IMG/VR virus record: IMGVR_UViG_3300046535_000089
Span: 1 to 22,213 of that record
Strand: one strand, 5' to 3'
From: a virus
DNA length: 22,213 nucleotides
Every line of letters starts with the position of its first letter. Positions within the stretch are counted from its first letter, which is position 1. The notes beneath the pieces were generated by a model, which was given only the letters and a program-made list of their open reading frames with translations, made no database searches and had not been told where the DNA came from. Positions 7,523 to 14,326 of the stretch are shown one piece after another. The translations under genes were made by a program, and so were the position numbers.

Positions 7523-8740
7523 TCAGGCCGCACTATCTTGGATAGACACAATCGTCATATCTGATGCCAGCGCCGGGCCGCCGGCCGCATTCAGCTGCGC
7601 CGTGAAGGGGTACGTACGCATGATCGCCTTCTCGCCGTCGTCGGGCGCGTCATCCGTCAGCTTGATGGCCGACAGGTTGATGGCGACGAAGCCGGCGCCG
7701 TTGGTCGTATCCGCAGCCATCACGGCAACCAGCGAGGTAACGGTCTCGTTGTCGTACAGCGCACCGATGGTCGTGCTGTCGAACAGCGCCGAGAACGTGC
7801 CGGTCACTTCGATGCGACCACGCGACATGTCCGGGTTAAAGTTCGTTCCGACGACGGGGCCGATAGCAGTAAGGTTGCCCTTGATGGTCATCGAGATACT
7901 GGTGACACCCATCTGCTCGACGCCGTTGACCAGCACTGCACCACGGACTGCGGTCAGGACCGGGGTAGCGGTGGCCGGCGTCGGCGAAGTAAGCACTTGC
8001 GTGTTGCCACGTGTGCGCACGCCCAGGCCTTGTGACGCAAGCTTGATGGTGGCGTTGCCGCTCGCCGGCAGGCCGATGTCGCACTGGCCGATGCGCAGGT
8101 CGGGGAACACTTCGCTCTTCTGGATGTCGCCATACCACTCTTCGACCGTGAACAGGGTATCAGTGTGACCGGTCAGCGGCGCCATGGTCTTTTTGCCGAG
8201 GACCGTCATGGTGGCAGTGGCAATCGGACCTTCCGCCACCAGCGCCGAACTGTTGATGGTCAGAACGGTCGCGACGGTCGCTGTCAGCGACGTGACGAGC
8301 AGGTTGTTGTTGAGGTTCGCGGCATTGAACGCGCCAGCAGTCAGCCCAACCACGTCGCCCTGTTTCACGCCGTCGGTCAGGTACGACCCGGTTGCGCGGG
8401 TGACAGTGTAGGTCGGGCCGGTTCCTGCGATGGTCAACGATGCCGCAGTGGTGACGGCGCCGGCAGTGAACACCTTGCGCAGCAGGCTGGCGAGTGGGGC
8501 TGCGTACGTGCCAGGCGACAGCAGGCCATCGAAGTCCCAGGAGGTCGATGCGGTGCCCAGGTTGACGCCGGTCGACTGCTGGTGCTGGACGATCTCATCG
8601 TTCGTGTAGGTCGCACGCGATTTCTTGCCGATCGAGGTCTTGCGGCGCAGGACCTGCCCGCCTGCGCCAGTGGCGGGAATACCAAGGCCGGTTTGGGCCT
8701 TCAGTACGGTAATTTTCTGTATGCCTTGTGCGACGGTCAT
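7523..8740 (-). CDS. Major tail tube protein
   Basis: A 405-aa protein, beta-rich, with many Thr, Ala and Val residues. The N-terminus (MTVAQGIQKITVLKAQTGLG) and the early RRKTSIGKKSRATYTNDEIVQHQQ segment resemble tail tube proteins of siphoviruses (Phage_tube_2-like, from memory). A Thr/Ala-rich region at about 95-185 (TAGAVTTAASLTIAGTGPTY) looks like an inserted Ig-like decoration domain. The conserved tube fold then returns (WYGDIQKSEVFPDLRIGQCDIGLP). In the family it polymerises into rings around the tape measure. GAAAGG precedes the ATG and a terminator hairpin lies just upstream. The order is as expected: tail terminator first, tail chaperones after. The last ten codons are noticeably AT-richer than the rest (ATT GTG TCT ATC CAA GAT AGT), next to the endonuclease insertion. 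Confidence 0.85.
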   Translation of the reverse strand: MTVAQGIQKITVLKAQTGLGIPATGAGGQVLRRKTSIGKKSRATYTNDEIVQHQQSTGVNLGTASTSWDFDGLLSPGTYAAPLASLLRKVFTAGAVTTAASLTIAGTGPTYTVTRATGSYLTDGVKQGDVVGLTAGAFNAANLNNNLLVTSLTATVATVLTINSSALVAEGPIATATMTVLGKKTMAPLTGHTDTLFTVEEWYGDIQKSEVFPDLRIGQCDIGLPASGNATIKLASQGLGVRTRGNTQVLTSPTPATATPVLTAVRGAVLVNGVEQMGVTSISMTIKGNLTAIGPVVGTNFNPDMSRGRIEVTGTFSALFDSTTIGALYDNETVTSLVAVMAADTTNGAGFVAINLSAIKLTDDAPDDGEKAIMRTYPFTAQLNAAGGPALASDMTIVSIQDSAA

Positions 8741-8760
8741 GTGATGAGCCTTTCAAAATG

Positions 8761-8784
8761 AAAAAGGCCCGCCGCAGCGAGCCC
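8761..8784 (-). terminator. Intrinsic terminator before the tail tube gene
   Basis: GGGCTCGC and GCGGGCCT flank a TGCG loop, followed by TTTTTC on the minus strand. A second small UUCG hairpin (CCGC-TTCG-GCGG, 8792-8803) lies just upstream without a T-run. Both fall between the tail terminator stop and the tail tube start. Confidence 0.75.
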
Positions 8785-8814
8785 GGTAATACCGCCGAAG
8801 CGGATCAAATAAAG

Positions 8815-9222
8815 TTAGTTGAAGATGTCGGCGCGCCACGGCGCCCTGATGACAACCTTCCAGCGGTCGCCGTCAACCACGCCATTCGGAATGGCCGGCG
8901 TCTTGTCGATCTGGACGGTGATGCCGCCATCGGTGAAACTAGCGCCGCGCCTGAATACGTCGCGGATCGATGCCGCGCGCTCAGCCGCATCCGCAGTGCC
9001 TGCGCCGGTCGGGTATTGCAGGCTGATCTGCAGGACGCCGAGCTCCTGGTAGAAGCCGTCGCCCATCGTCGGATTGGCTGGCGTGGCGAACATGACGAAC
9101 ACTTCCTGATACGGCACGCCTGCGATGGGCGAATACGCCTCGTTCTCGTGCACGATGTCGATGGCAGGCGCGATTGCGGCCAGCGCGCTTTCCAGCGCGT
9201 TGCGGATGTTTGCCTGGCTCAT
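8815..9222 (-). CDS. Tail terminator-like protein (DUF4128-like)
   Basis: A 135-aa protein starting MSQANIRNALESAL. The pattern is an N-terminal amphipathic helix, then beta strands with VPYQEVFVMFATPANPTMG, QELGVLQISLQYPTG, helix ADAAERAASIRDVFRRG, and a closing strand with DRWKVVIRAPWRADIF. It matches my memory of DUF4128 phage proteins, regarded as tail-terminator-like relatives of lambda gpU. Such proteins cap the growing tail tube and join it to the head. The start overlaps the previous stop in an ATGA and has GAGG upstream, indicating translational coupling. It lies directly before the tail tube gene, as expected. Confidence 0.75.
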   Translation of the reverse strand: MSQANIRNALESALAAIAPAIDIVHENEAYSPIAGVPYQEVFVMFATPANPTMGDGFYQELGVLQISLQYPTGAGTADAAERAASIRDVFRRGASFTDGGITVQIDKTPAIPNGVVDGDRWKVVIRAPWRADIFN

Positions 9223-9728
9223 AATGGGTATGCCTCGAATCCTGCGTTCATGTCGCCTCCGCCGGCCTTGACGCCGTTGACGGCGTTCTCAACGATGTTG
9301 TTCCACTCGACTACGGTCACGGCGACAAGGCCGATCGGCGCCTGACGAGACCAGCCCTCCTCGATGCGCTTCGCGTAGGGCATTGGGTTGTACAGGTAGT
9401 AGACCTTGCCGGCTTTGGCCGCAGCAACGATAGACGCGTGCGCGGCCAACGTCGCCGAGCCGTCCTTGTCGATCACGCCGTCGATGCCGCCATGCGTACG
9501 GTTGAAACCGCCCTCGGTCGGCGCATACTCGGCCATTTGCCATGCCCCGCGAAACGCGCCCCCGGTGTAGCCCTTCGGCGGCGGATGCTTCCAGTACGAC
9601 GCATCGCCGACGGGCGAGCGCTGCACAAGCCGGCTATCCAGCGTCATCAGCGCATAGCGGACAATCTTATCTGCGTCACCCTTCGTCTTTTCGATCCATG
9701 CGTTGATCTGCGCTGAGAACGTAGCCAT
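9219..9728 (-). CDS. Putative tail completion / neck protein (HK97 gp10-like)
   Basis: A 169-aa protein. The N-terminal helix (FSAQINAWIEKTKGDADKIVRYALMTL) leads to LVQRSPVGDASYWKHPPPKGYTGGAFRGAW, the hallmark of HK97 gp10-like or tail completion proteins (a helix, then RSPV-D-G-FRG-W). Later come VYYLYNPMPYAKRIEEGWS and QAPIGLVAVTVVEW. In the family it acts where head and tail join. It overlaps both neighbours by 1-4 bp (TGATG at 9728, ATGA at 9222), so it belongs to a translationally coupled run. Unlike minimal gp10 it has an insert of about 40 residues (YAPTEGGFNRTHGGIDGVID) of unknown role. Confidence 0.75.
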   Translation of the reverse strand: MATFSAQINAWIEKTKGDADKIVRYALMTLDSRLVQRSPVGDASYWKHPPPKGYTGGAFRGAWQMAEYAPTEGGFNRTHGGIDGVIDKDGSATLAAHASIVAAAKAGKVYYLYNPMPYAKRIEEGWSRQAPIGLVAVTVVEWNNIVENAVNGVKAGGGDMNAGFEAYPL

Positions 9729-10105
9729 CAGATGCGCACCACCAGCGTGTACATGACCACAATCCCGGCCGGCGATGTGCGGTCGGTAAATTTGACTGTG
9801 TAGGCCTGCGGGCCGACGTTGACCACATCGCCAACGCTGGGTTGCGTCAGGGGTGCGCCATCATCCGCGTAGGCGGACAGCAGCAGCTTGCGGTCGCCGG
9901 CCTGCACGAGCGTCCAGGAAGCCGTGCCAATGCCATAGTCGCGCGACGTCAGGTCAGTCTCGATGCCCCAGGCGCGCTCCGTGCTGGTCGTACTTGTGAC
10001 GCGGCCGGCGACGTATGGCCCCTTGATCGTGCGCGTGATCGTGATGAGTTGGCCCTTGGACCGGAACTGCGCGTCGGCTGCGAGGGCTTTTTGAGCATAG
10101 TTCAC
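9728..10105 (-). CDS. Putative head closure / stopper protein
   Basis: A 125-aa beta-rich protein: MNYAQKALAADAQFRSKGQLITITR, then TIKGPYVAGRV, AWGIETDLTSRDYGIGTASWTLVQAGDRKLLLSA, and PSVGDVVNVGPQAYTVKFTDRTSPAGIVVMYTLVVR. Size, strand-rich content and place between the connector and gp10-like genes fit the head-closure (stopper) position in siphoviral neck modules. I recognise no exact family, so the function is inferred from order and fold style. It overlaps the preceding gene by 4 bp and the next by 1 bp. Confidence 0.6.
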   Translation of the reverse strand: MNYAQKALAADAQFRSKGQLITITRTIKGPYVAGRVTSTTSTERAWGIETDLTSRDYGIGTASWTLVQAGDRKLLLSAYADDGAPLTQPSVGDVVNVGPQAYTVKFTDRTSPAGIVVMYTLVVRI

Positions 10106-10326
10106 AGCGGATAGTCCTCACGAGCGAGTCGCGGCCCGATAGAGCACGCCTGCCGGTGGTTGTCAGGCCAATGCTCGGGTATTCTCAGCCAGATGTTCGC
10201 TTGGCAAATATCGATCGCCCAGCGCTCCCATCGACCGCCATGAAGCCGGCGATACCATGGATACTGGCCGAACCAGCCGTAGGCAAAGCTCGACTCAATT
10301 ACTGCTCTTGCGATCTTTTTTAGCAT
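10102..10326 (-). CDS. Small hypothetical phage protein
   Basis: A 74-aa protein rich in Trp, Arg and Tyr (FGQYPWYRRLHGGRWERWAIDICQANIWL). It is basic, with no signal peptide, membrane segment or recognised motif. It overlaps the proteasome-like gene by 7 bp and the next gene by 4 bp, and this tight coupling on both sides is the main reason to accept it as real. The many tryptophans suggest a small folded protein in a virion or in complex with its neighbours. Function is unknown. Confidence 0.6.
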   Translation of the reverse strand: MLKKIARAVIESSFAYGWFGQYPWYRRLHGGRWERWAIDICQANIWLRIPEHWPDNHRQACSIGPRLAREDYPL

Positions 10327-10754
10327 TCAAGCTCCAGGGTATCGATGCCGTTGCCACAGTAGACGTCGAAAACGCAAGCCACCTCGACAGCGCGGCGGGC
10401 ATCGCAGCCCAGGTGCATTGCAGCCATCGCATAATCCCGGCCTGAGCCGCGCGCGAAGAACAGAGACTCGACACGCTCAGGGAACGGGTTGTTCGACGCG
10501 TACATGAAGATTTTCCGATCGGCCGTAATCATCAACGCACCGGCGCCATCGTCATCATCTCGACGCGGATAGGTATCAGGATTGCGAGCACCGTAGAACC
10601 AGTTCAGCAACTCAGAAGCGTGCGCGCCGCCACCAGAGAAGGCTACTAGGCCATCGGGCAGGCGGTGGATTTTCGTCACCGTCGACGCCATGCCCCCGCC
10701 GGTAGCTCGCTTATCCGCCGCCAGCGTCTTCCCGTCCCACGCGATGACCGTCAT
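10320..10754 (-). CDS. Proteasome/HslV-fold Ntn hydrolase-like protein
   Basis: A 144-aa protein. MTVIAWDGKTLAADKRAT is the typical start of the proteasome beta/HslV fold in phage versions: Met is removed, Thr2 could be the nucleophile, and Asp and Lys follow at conserved places. Then come GLVAFSGGGAHASELLNWF, ALMITADRKIFMY, and a C-terminal GSGRDYAMAAMHLGCDARRAVEVACVFDVYCGNGID, the signature Gly-rich turn and helix of the fold. Known members cut peptides in large rings. Phage members are common in head genes but their target is not established. The gene overlaps the connector gene (ATGA) and the next gene, so it is expressed with head-tail joining proteins. It may process a head protein or act as a non-catalytic structural part. 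Confidence 0.85.
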   Translation of the reverse strand: MTVIAWDGKTLAADKRATGGGMASTVTKIHRLPDGLVAFSGGGAHASELLNWFYGARNPDTYPRRDDDDGAGALMITADRKIFMYASNNPFPERVESLFFARGSGRDYAMAAMHLGCDARRAVEVACVFDVYCGNGIDTLELEC

Positions 10755-11269
10755 GCGCGCACCATCCGCATCCCCGTGCCACCAGCCTGCAGCAGAGGCT
10801 TGAGCAGCAGGTCAATCGCCCGATAGCGCACATACTCCGGCGCGCCGCTTGCGTACACCGTCTTGATTGGCCCGATCGTTTCCTCGGCCACGGTGCGCTG
10901 CAGGTCCGGGGCGAGTTCGCCGGCAGCCGCACGCAGCGCCATCTCGGCGGTCGCGTTGATGACCTGTTGCGGGACGGTGTTGTACGGCACGTAGTAGTCA
11001 AAGGCGCCAATCCCAATGTCGTCAAGCTTGACGTTGATGCGTGGCCAGTCGAGCGCTTGCGTCAGGCTGGCGCGCGAGCCTTTCCACTTGGACCGGTACA
11101 TCTGCGCCATGTAGTCAGTCGCGCGCACGAGCGCCTGCTCCTTTTCGGTGAGCGTCAGGAGTGCCCACTGAGCGTTGCCGCGGCTCGCATGGTATGCGTC
11201 CGCCTGCTCGACTGACGTCAGCGATTGGGCGCCAGGAACGACCGATCCATCTTCAACGATCAGGCTCAT
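10751..11269 (-). CDS. Head-tail connector protein (DnaT-like family in databases)
   Basis: A 172-aa protein: MSLIVEDGSVVPGAQSLTSVEQADAYHASRGNAQWALLTLTEKEQALVRATDYM, with a helix-rich core and CxxR-like RYRAIDLLLKPLL near the end. This is the layout of a phage family often annotated as putative DnaT-like single-stranded DNA-binding protein. Its constant place after the coat gene argues instead for a head-tail adaptor of the HK97 gp6/SPP1 gp15 kind. I rely on context for the connector role. The start overlaps the preceding small gene's stop (ATGA) and the end overlaps the proteasome-like gene in another ATGA. Confidence 0.75.
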   Translation of the reverse strand: MSLIVEDGSVVPGAQSLTSVEQADAYHASRGNAQWALLTLTEKEQALVRATDYMAQMYRSKWKGSRASLTQALDWPRINVKLDDIGIGAFDYYVPYNTVPQQVINATAEMALRAAAGELAPDLQRTVAEETIGPIKTVYASGAPEYVRYRAIDLLLKPLLQAGGTGMRMVRA

Positions 11270-11439
11270 TGTTTGCTCTCGGAATTACGGCGAGCCGGAT
11301 CGGCCAGCGGGCGAACTGGCAACATGCCAGCCAGTGGGTACTGGCGCGGCGCCGCTTCGCCGGCTTCCATATCCGAGCTTGTTGCGGTTTTGGCTTGCGA
11401 CGCCAGATGCGCAGCTACCAGTTTCGATGCGTCGATCAT
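11266..11439 (-). CDS. Small hypothetical protein, 57 aa
   Basis: Starts MIDASKLVAAHLASQ at ATG 11439, with GAGAGA upstream, and ends at a TGA that overlaps the ATG of the connector gene. It has an N-terminal helix, then a Pro/Ala/Arg-rich tail (APRQYPLAGMLPVRPLADPARR) that is probably disordered. It starts 12 bp after the previous gene. Spacing, ribosome site and ATGA coupling support a real gene. No function can be assigned. Confidence 0.6.
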   Translation of the reverse strand: MIDASKLVAAHLASQAKTATSSDMEAGEAAPRQYPLAGMLPVRPLADPARRNSESKQ

Positions 11440-11451
11440 GGCGTCTCTCGG

Positions 11452-11679
11452 TTACTGCGGGTTTTGATCCAGCAGCGCTTGCAGATCGGCCTTCTTGGCG
11501 TCGGCGTCGAATGCGATGCCTCGTGCAGTCAGGGCTTCGCGCAGAGCGGCGATGCCGAGCGCCTTAGCTGGCTCAGGGTCGAATCGCTCATGCAGATCCG
11601 GGTCGAAATTGGCGGCGTCGATGATGACGAAGGGACCCTGCGAGGCTTCGTCGGTCGATTTGATGCGAATGGTGTCCAT
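11452..11679 (-). CDS. Small HeH/SAP-like protein following the coat gene
   Basis: A 75-aa acidic protein. The first half (IKSTDEASQGPFVIIDAANFDPDLHERFD) has strand character. The second half, IAALREALTARGIAFDADAKKADLQALLDQ, has the helix-extended loop-helix pattern (L-x-x-L-x-x-x-G-I-x-x-D-x-x-x-K-K-x-D-L-x-x-L-L) of the HeH/LEM/SAP superfamily seen in small phage head genes. Such domains often bind DNA or proteins. The gene lies between the coat and connector genes and follows a terminator hairpin, with GAGAGC upstream of ATG. It may be a decoration, FI-like packaging accessory or adaptor protein. Confidence 0.7.
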   Translation of the reverse strand: MDTIRIKSTDEASQGPFVIIDAANFDPDLHERFDPEPAKALGIAALREALTARGIAFDADAKKADLQALLDQNPQ

Positions 11680-11698
11680 GCTTGCTCTCGTGTCAGGT

Positions 11699-11728
11699 AA
11701 AAAAGCCGACCACCCGAGGGCGGCCGGC
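11699..11728 (-). terminator. Intrinsic terminator after the coat protein gene
   Basis: On the minus strand GCCGGCCGCC and GGTGGTCGGC form a stem of about 10 bp with two G-U pairs, followed by six T residues. It starts 9 bp past the coat stop. It would help raise coat message relative to the genes beyond it. Confidence 0.85.
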
Positions 11729-11737
11729 GATTGAGTG

Positions 11738-12910
11738 TTAGCCGCCGATCAGCAGGCCGCACAGGTGCGGGTTCGGCATTGCCACGCCCCACGCCAAGTT
11801 GACCTCGTAGCGCACCTGGCGCTTCTGCTTGTACACGGCGAACTCGTAGGTGATGCCCGACACCGGATCGGTCACCAGCATCACGTCGTCGGCGTCGTCG
11901 CCACCATCCGGCATCGCCGGAGCGCGGGTCGCCAGCTGGATACCAGCGCGCTGGAAGAACATGTTGCGGGTGGTCGCGCCCACGACGGTGATCGCGGTGG
12001 CCGATGCCGGAATGGCTTGCATCAGGCCCGGGGCCGCCAGGGTGATGTTGCCGCCACCTGCGACACTGGCGTTGCCGACCTCGACCACGTACTGGTTCAC
12101 GGCGTCGCCGGCCAGCTTGATGATCTCGCCAGCGACGATCGTGCCGGTACCGGCCGCAGCCAAGGTGATGACGGTCGCGCCCTTGGCATAGCCGGCGTTG
12201 TTGGTAGTCGCGCCTGCGGCAGTACCAGCGGCGACATTCTGCTTCACGGCGCCGGAGGTGTGGATATCCCAGCCCTCGACTTGGGTCAGGCGGCCGTAGC
12301 GCAGCAGGTCATCGTTGCCGGCTTCGTTGACCTTGAACAGACCCGACTGCTTGCCGCGGATGTTGGCAATTGCGCCAGTGCCGAGCACCATGTGCATGTC
12401 CGACTGCGGAGCGCCGTTGTCATCCAGGATCTTGCGCGGCTGGGCGAAGTCGTCCAGGTTGCCGGCGGTGCCGAAGGGCATAGTGCCCACGGTGCCCCAA
12501 GCGCGCGAAGCATGCAGGTGCAGGCCGGCCAGGTCGGCTTCGACTTCGTTCGACAGCGTGCGCAGGGCTTGTGCGATGCGCTGCTCGTTGATGTTGCCCA
12601 GCGTGCCGGCGTTCTGCAGGCCGCGGGTTTCCTCGCCCGTGATGCCGAACGGGACCGAGCGCGCTTTCGAGATCGTCATCTGCACATTGCCGACGGTCTG
12701 GTTCGGGGTGTCGGCAGCGTACGGCGCCGGGGTCAAGTCTTCGGCCTGCATCGCGCCGACGACCGGCGACATGATGACCTGGTTGAGTGCTGCGCGCTCG
12801 GCGGACGAGTCGCGCGAAACTGCGGGGATGAAGCCGATACGCTCGCGTGCGACGACATTCATCGCGTTGTAGATGTTCGGGATGAGGGAAGTGAGAGTCA
12901 GGACGCCCAT
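11738..12910 (-). CDS. Major capsid protein, P22 coat-like
   Basis: A 390-aa protein. The N-terminus (TLTSLIPNIYNAMNVVARERIGFIPAV) and the following ERAALNQVIMSPVVGAMQAEDLTPAPYAADTPNQTVGNVQMTISKARSVPF match the P22 gp5 coat family (P22_CoatProtein). NINEQRIAQALRTLSNEVEADLAGL is the long spine-helix region of the HK97 fold. An Ala/Gly/Thr-rich insert at about 225-310 (GATVITLAAAGTGTIVAGEIIKLAG) looks like the Ig-like insertion domain. The chain ends with VYKQKRQVRYEVNLAWGVAMPNPHLCGLLIGG. GAAAGG precedes the ATG. Hairpins with T-runs stand before and after the gene, making it a transcriptional island. It forms the head shell, assembled on the scaffold encoded just before it. Confidence 0.92.
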   Translation of the reverse strand: MGVLTLTSLIPNIYNAMNVVARERIGFIPAVSRDSSAERAALNQVIMSPVVGAMQAEDLTPAPYAADTPNQTVGNVQMTISKARSVPFGITGEETRGLQNAGTLGNINEQRIAQALRTLSNEVEADLAGLHLHASRAWGTVGTMPFGTAGNLDDFAQPRKILDDNGAPQSDMHMVLGTGAIANIRGKQSGLFKVNEAGNDDLLRYGRLTQVEGWDIHTSGAVKQNVAAGTAAGATTNNAGYAKGATVITLAAAGTGTIVAGEIIKLAGDAVNQYVVEVGNASVAGGGNITLAAPGLMQAIPASATAITVVGATTRNMFFQRAGIQLATRAPAMPDGGDDADDVMLVTDPVSGITYEFAVYKQKRQVRYEVNLAWGVAMPNPHLCGLLIGG

Positions 12911-12925
12911 TTGAAACCTTTCAGG

Positions 12926-12953
12926 AATAAAAAAGGCCCGCGCATAGCGAGCC
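12926..12953 (-). terminator. Intrinsic terminator before the coat gene
   Basis: GGCTCGC-TATGC-GCGGGCC forms a 7-bp stem with one U-G pair, followed by TTTTTTATT on the minus strand. It ends about 16 bp before the coat start, close to its ribosome site. Confidence 0.8.
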
Positions 12954-13032
12954 GGTCAGGATGATTTGAGTTTTCAGAACAACAGGCTATCCAGCCCAAA
13001 GCACCCTGCGCGACATCCATCGGCAAGGCATC

Positions 13033-13055
13033 AAAATGGCCCGCTGTGACGGGCC
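13033..13055 (-). terminator. Possible weak terminator after the scaffold gene
   Basis: GGCCCG-TCACAG-CGGGCC is a 6-bp perfect stem followed only by ATTTTGA. It begins about 20 bp after the scaffold stop. The remaining gap to 12954 shows no convincing gene. Confidence 0.45.
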
Positions 13056-13075
13056 GGCGATTCGTTGATGAGCGC

Positions 13076-13870
13076 TCAGTCGGTGACGACCGCGCCGCCC
13101 TTGATTGCTTCTGCTTGTGCTTGCGGCGCCATCGCGAAGAACTGCGAGCGCGGGATTTCTTTGCCGCCCGCAGCGCCACGGCCGCCGCCCGAGGCGCCGC
13201 CGCCCGATGCGCCCGAGCCCTTGAGGATCGAGTCCTTGTGTGGGTACTGGTTCACCATGACCTGCAGCGCTTCTTCGAAGTCCGCATGGTTGCCATGGTT
13301 GGTCGCCGAGAAGATCGGGTTGCCGGCCTGGTCGAGCGGGACCAGCTTTCCGGATTCGACCTTGAAGCGGTCGCCGAAGAACTTCTGCGCCATGTCAGCC
13401 GGGATCGCGAGCTTGTCGGCGATGAACTTCGAACTGGCAAACGAGCCGCCGATGATGTGATTGTTCAGGTCTTGCGTGAGCTTGGCGTTCTGCTCGGACA
13501 GTGCCTTTTCCTTCTCCTGCGCGGCGCGGGTCGCGGCGGCCACGGCCTCCTGCGCGGACTTGGCGGCGGCGTCCTTGATCTCCTGGACCTTGCCAGCGGT
13601 GATCAGGTCGCCATCCTTGATGTTCTTGGCCAGCTCGAGCGCCTTGCGCGCGGCCTCGCCGTCCTCGATGCCCTCGAAGCCTTTCAGCTTGGCCTCTGCG
13701 GCCTCCTTGGCCTCGCGATGGGACTTACTCTCGCCGTTGAGGCGCGAGATGGTGGCGATCGTGTTGTCGGCGTCGAAGGCGGCTTCGCGGCCATCGGCAT
13801 ACACGAAGATCGGGAGCTTCTTGTCGGCATCGATCACGATGTTGCCGTTGCTGTCAGTTTTAAAAGGCAT
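13076..13870 (-). CDS. Scaffolding-type protein (DUF6651-like)
   Basis: A 264-aa protein. It begins MPFKTDSNGNIVIDADKKLPIFVYADGREAAFD, followed by a helical charged stretch (HREAKEAAEAKLKGFEGIEDGEAARKALELAKNIKDGD), and then an Ala/Lys/Glu/Gln-rich helix (AAAKSAQEAVAAATRAAQEKEKALSEQNAKL), typical of coiled-coil scaffold proteins. The C-terminal third includes FASSKFIADKLAIPADMAQKFFGDRFKVE, a Gly/Ser-rich linker (GSGASGGGASGGGRGAAGG) and a final helix likely to contact the coat protein. Order (minor head, scaffold, coat) and composition support the role. Family scaffold proteins guide shell assembly and then leave. GGGAAGA lies upstream of the ATG. Confidence 0.85.
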   Translation of the reverse strand: MPFKTDSNGNIVIDADKKLPIFVYADGREAAFDADNTIATISRLNGESKSHREAKEAAEAKLKGFEGIEDGEAARKALELAKNIKDGDLITAGKVQEIKDAAAKSAQEAVAAATRAAQEKEKALSEQNAKLTQDLNNHIIGGSFASSKFIADKLAIPADMAQKFFGDRFKVESGKLVPLDQAGNPIFSATNHGNHADFEEALQVMVNQYPHKDSILKGSGASGGGASGGGRGAAGGKEIPRSQFFAMAPQAQAEAIKGGAVVTD

Positions 13871-13950
13871 GGTTCATCTTCCCGGCCATCCGGCCAATAG
13901 CTGAGCATTCCTGCTCGTTGCGCCCTAGTCCATCCGGCATTCGGGCAAAG

Positions 13951-13973
13951 AAAAAGCCACCGCATAGGTGGCC
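13951..13973 (-). terminator. Intrinsic terminator upstream of the scaffold gene
   Basis: GGCCACC-TATGC-GGTGGC with a 6-7 bp stem, followed by TTTTTC on the minus strand. It is the second of two hairpins in this gap. Confidence 0.75.
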
Positions 13974-13983
13974 AGAAATACGA

Positions 13984-14005
13984 AAGGCCCGCCGAAGCGA
14001 GCCTT
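13984..14005 (-). terminator. UUCG hairpin, probable terminator
   Basis: AAGGCTCGC-TTCG-GCGGGCCTT gives a 9-bp stem with one U-G pair. The tail on the minus strand is only TCGTATTTC, so termination may be weak alone, but it precedes a better terminator by about 10 bp. Confidence 0.6.
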
Positions 14006-14105
14006 AAGGTCCAGTTATTTATCCACGCTGTCCGCCGTGTATGCCCTTGTTTGCACCACTACTCTGGCGCACATCGGGCCGCACTCTTCGCCCTCTATAG
14101 AAGGC

Positions 14106-14312
14106 CTATATATCAGGTTTGCTGCTCTTGATCACAAAGTGCGCCGGTACTTCGCCTTGCGCTACCAACTGGACGTCCGTAACCGCCTGCCCATCAGGCA
14201 ACTTGATCTGCGCGCCGCCCATGCCCAGCGCCTTGATGCGCGTCAGCTTGGCCGCGAGGTCATCGACGGTCAGCGGTGGGTCGGTCAGCAGGTCTTTCGG
14301 ATTGAAGGTCAT
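14106..14312 (-). CDS. Small hypothetical protein, 68 aa
   Basis: Starts MTFNPKDLLTDPPLTVDDLAAKL. It has an N-terminal helix (TVDDLAAKLTRIKALGMGG), then strands (AQIKLPDGQAVTDVQLVAQG and VPAHFVIKSSKPDI). There is no signal peptide or membrane segment. I chose ATG 14312 because it lies 14 bp past the apparent native stop of the minor head gene (14327), and the extra upstream residues in this frame would be antisense or remnant sequence. Upstream purines are poor (GACGG). The gene lies between the minor head and scaffold genes. Function is unknown. Confidence 0.65.
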   Translation of the reverse strand: MTFNPKDLLTDPPLTVDDLAAKLTRIKALGMGGAQIKLPDGQAVTDVQLVAQGEVPAHFVIKSSKPDI

Positions 14313-14326
14313 CCGTCGAGTGTACC

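Larger units (their letters stand above)
13871..14105 (-). other. Gap of 235 bp with two hairpins, no gene seen
   Basis: Between the small gene at 14106-14312 and the scaffold gene I see only very short open frames (for example a 19-codon one) with no good ribosome site. The gap holds two hairpins, listed separately, and may contain a promoter for the scaffold and coat genes, though I see no clear -35/-10 pair. Confidence 0.5.

Noticed and set aside
8792-8803. Small CCGC-TTCG-GCGG hairpin as a terminator
   Set aside because: The stem is only 4 bp and no T-run follows. It is mentioned only beside the stronger hairpin.
11735-12964. Plus-strand open frame of 409 codons
   Set aside because: It is a mirror of the coat gene. 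The minus-strand protein is clearly P22 coat-like.
13046-13900. Plus-strand open frame of 284 codons
   Set aside because: It is antisense to the scaffold gene and its composition is a GC-bias artefact.
13871-14105. 19-codon open frame starting MCARVV
   Set aside because: Very short, with no clear ribosome site and no coding pattern.
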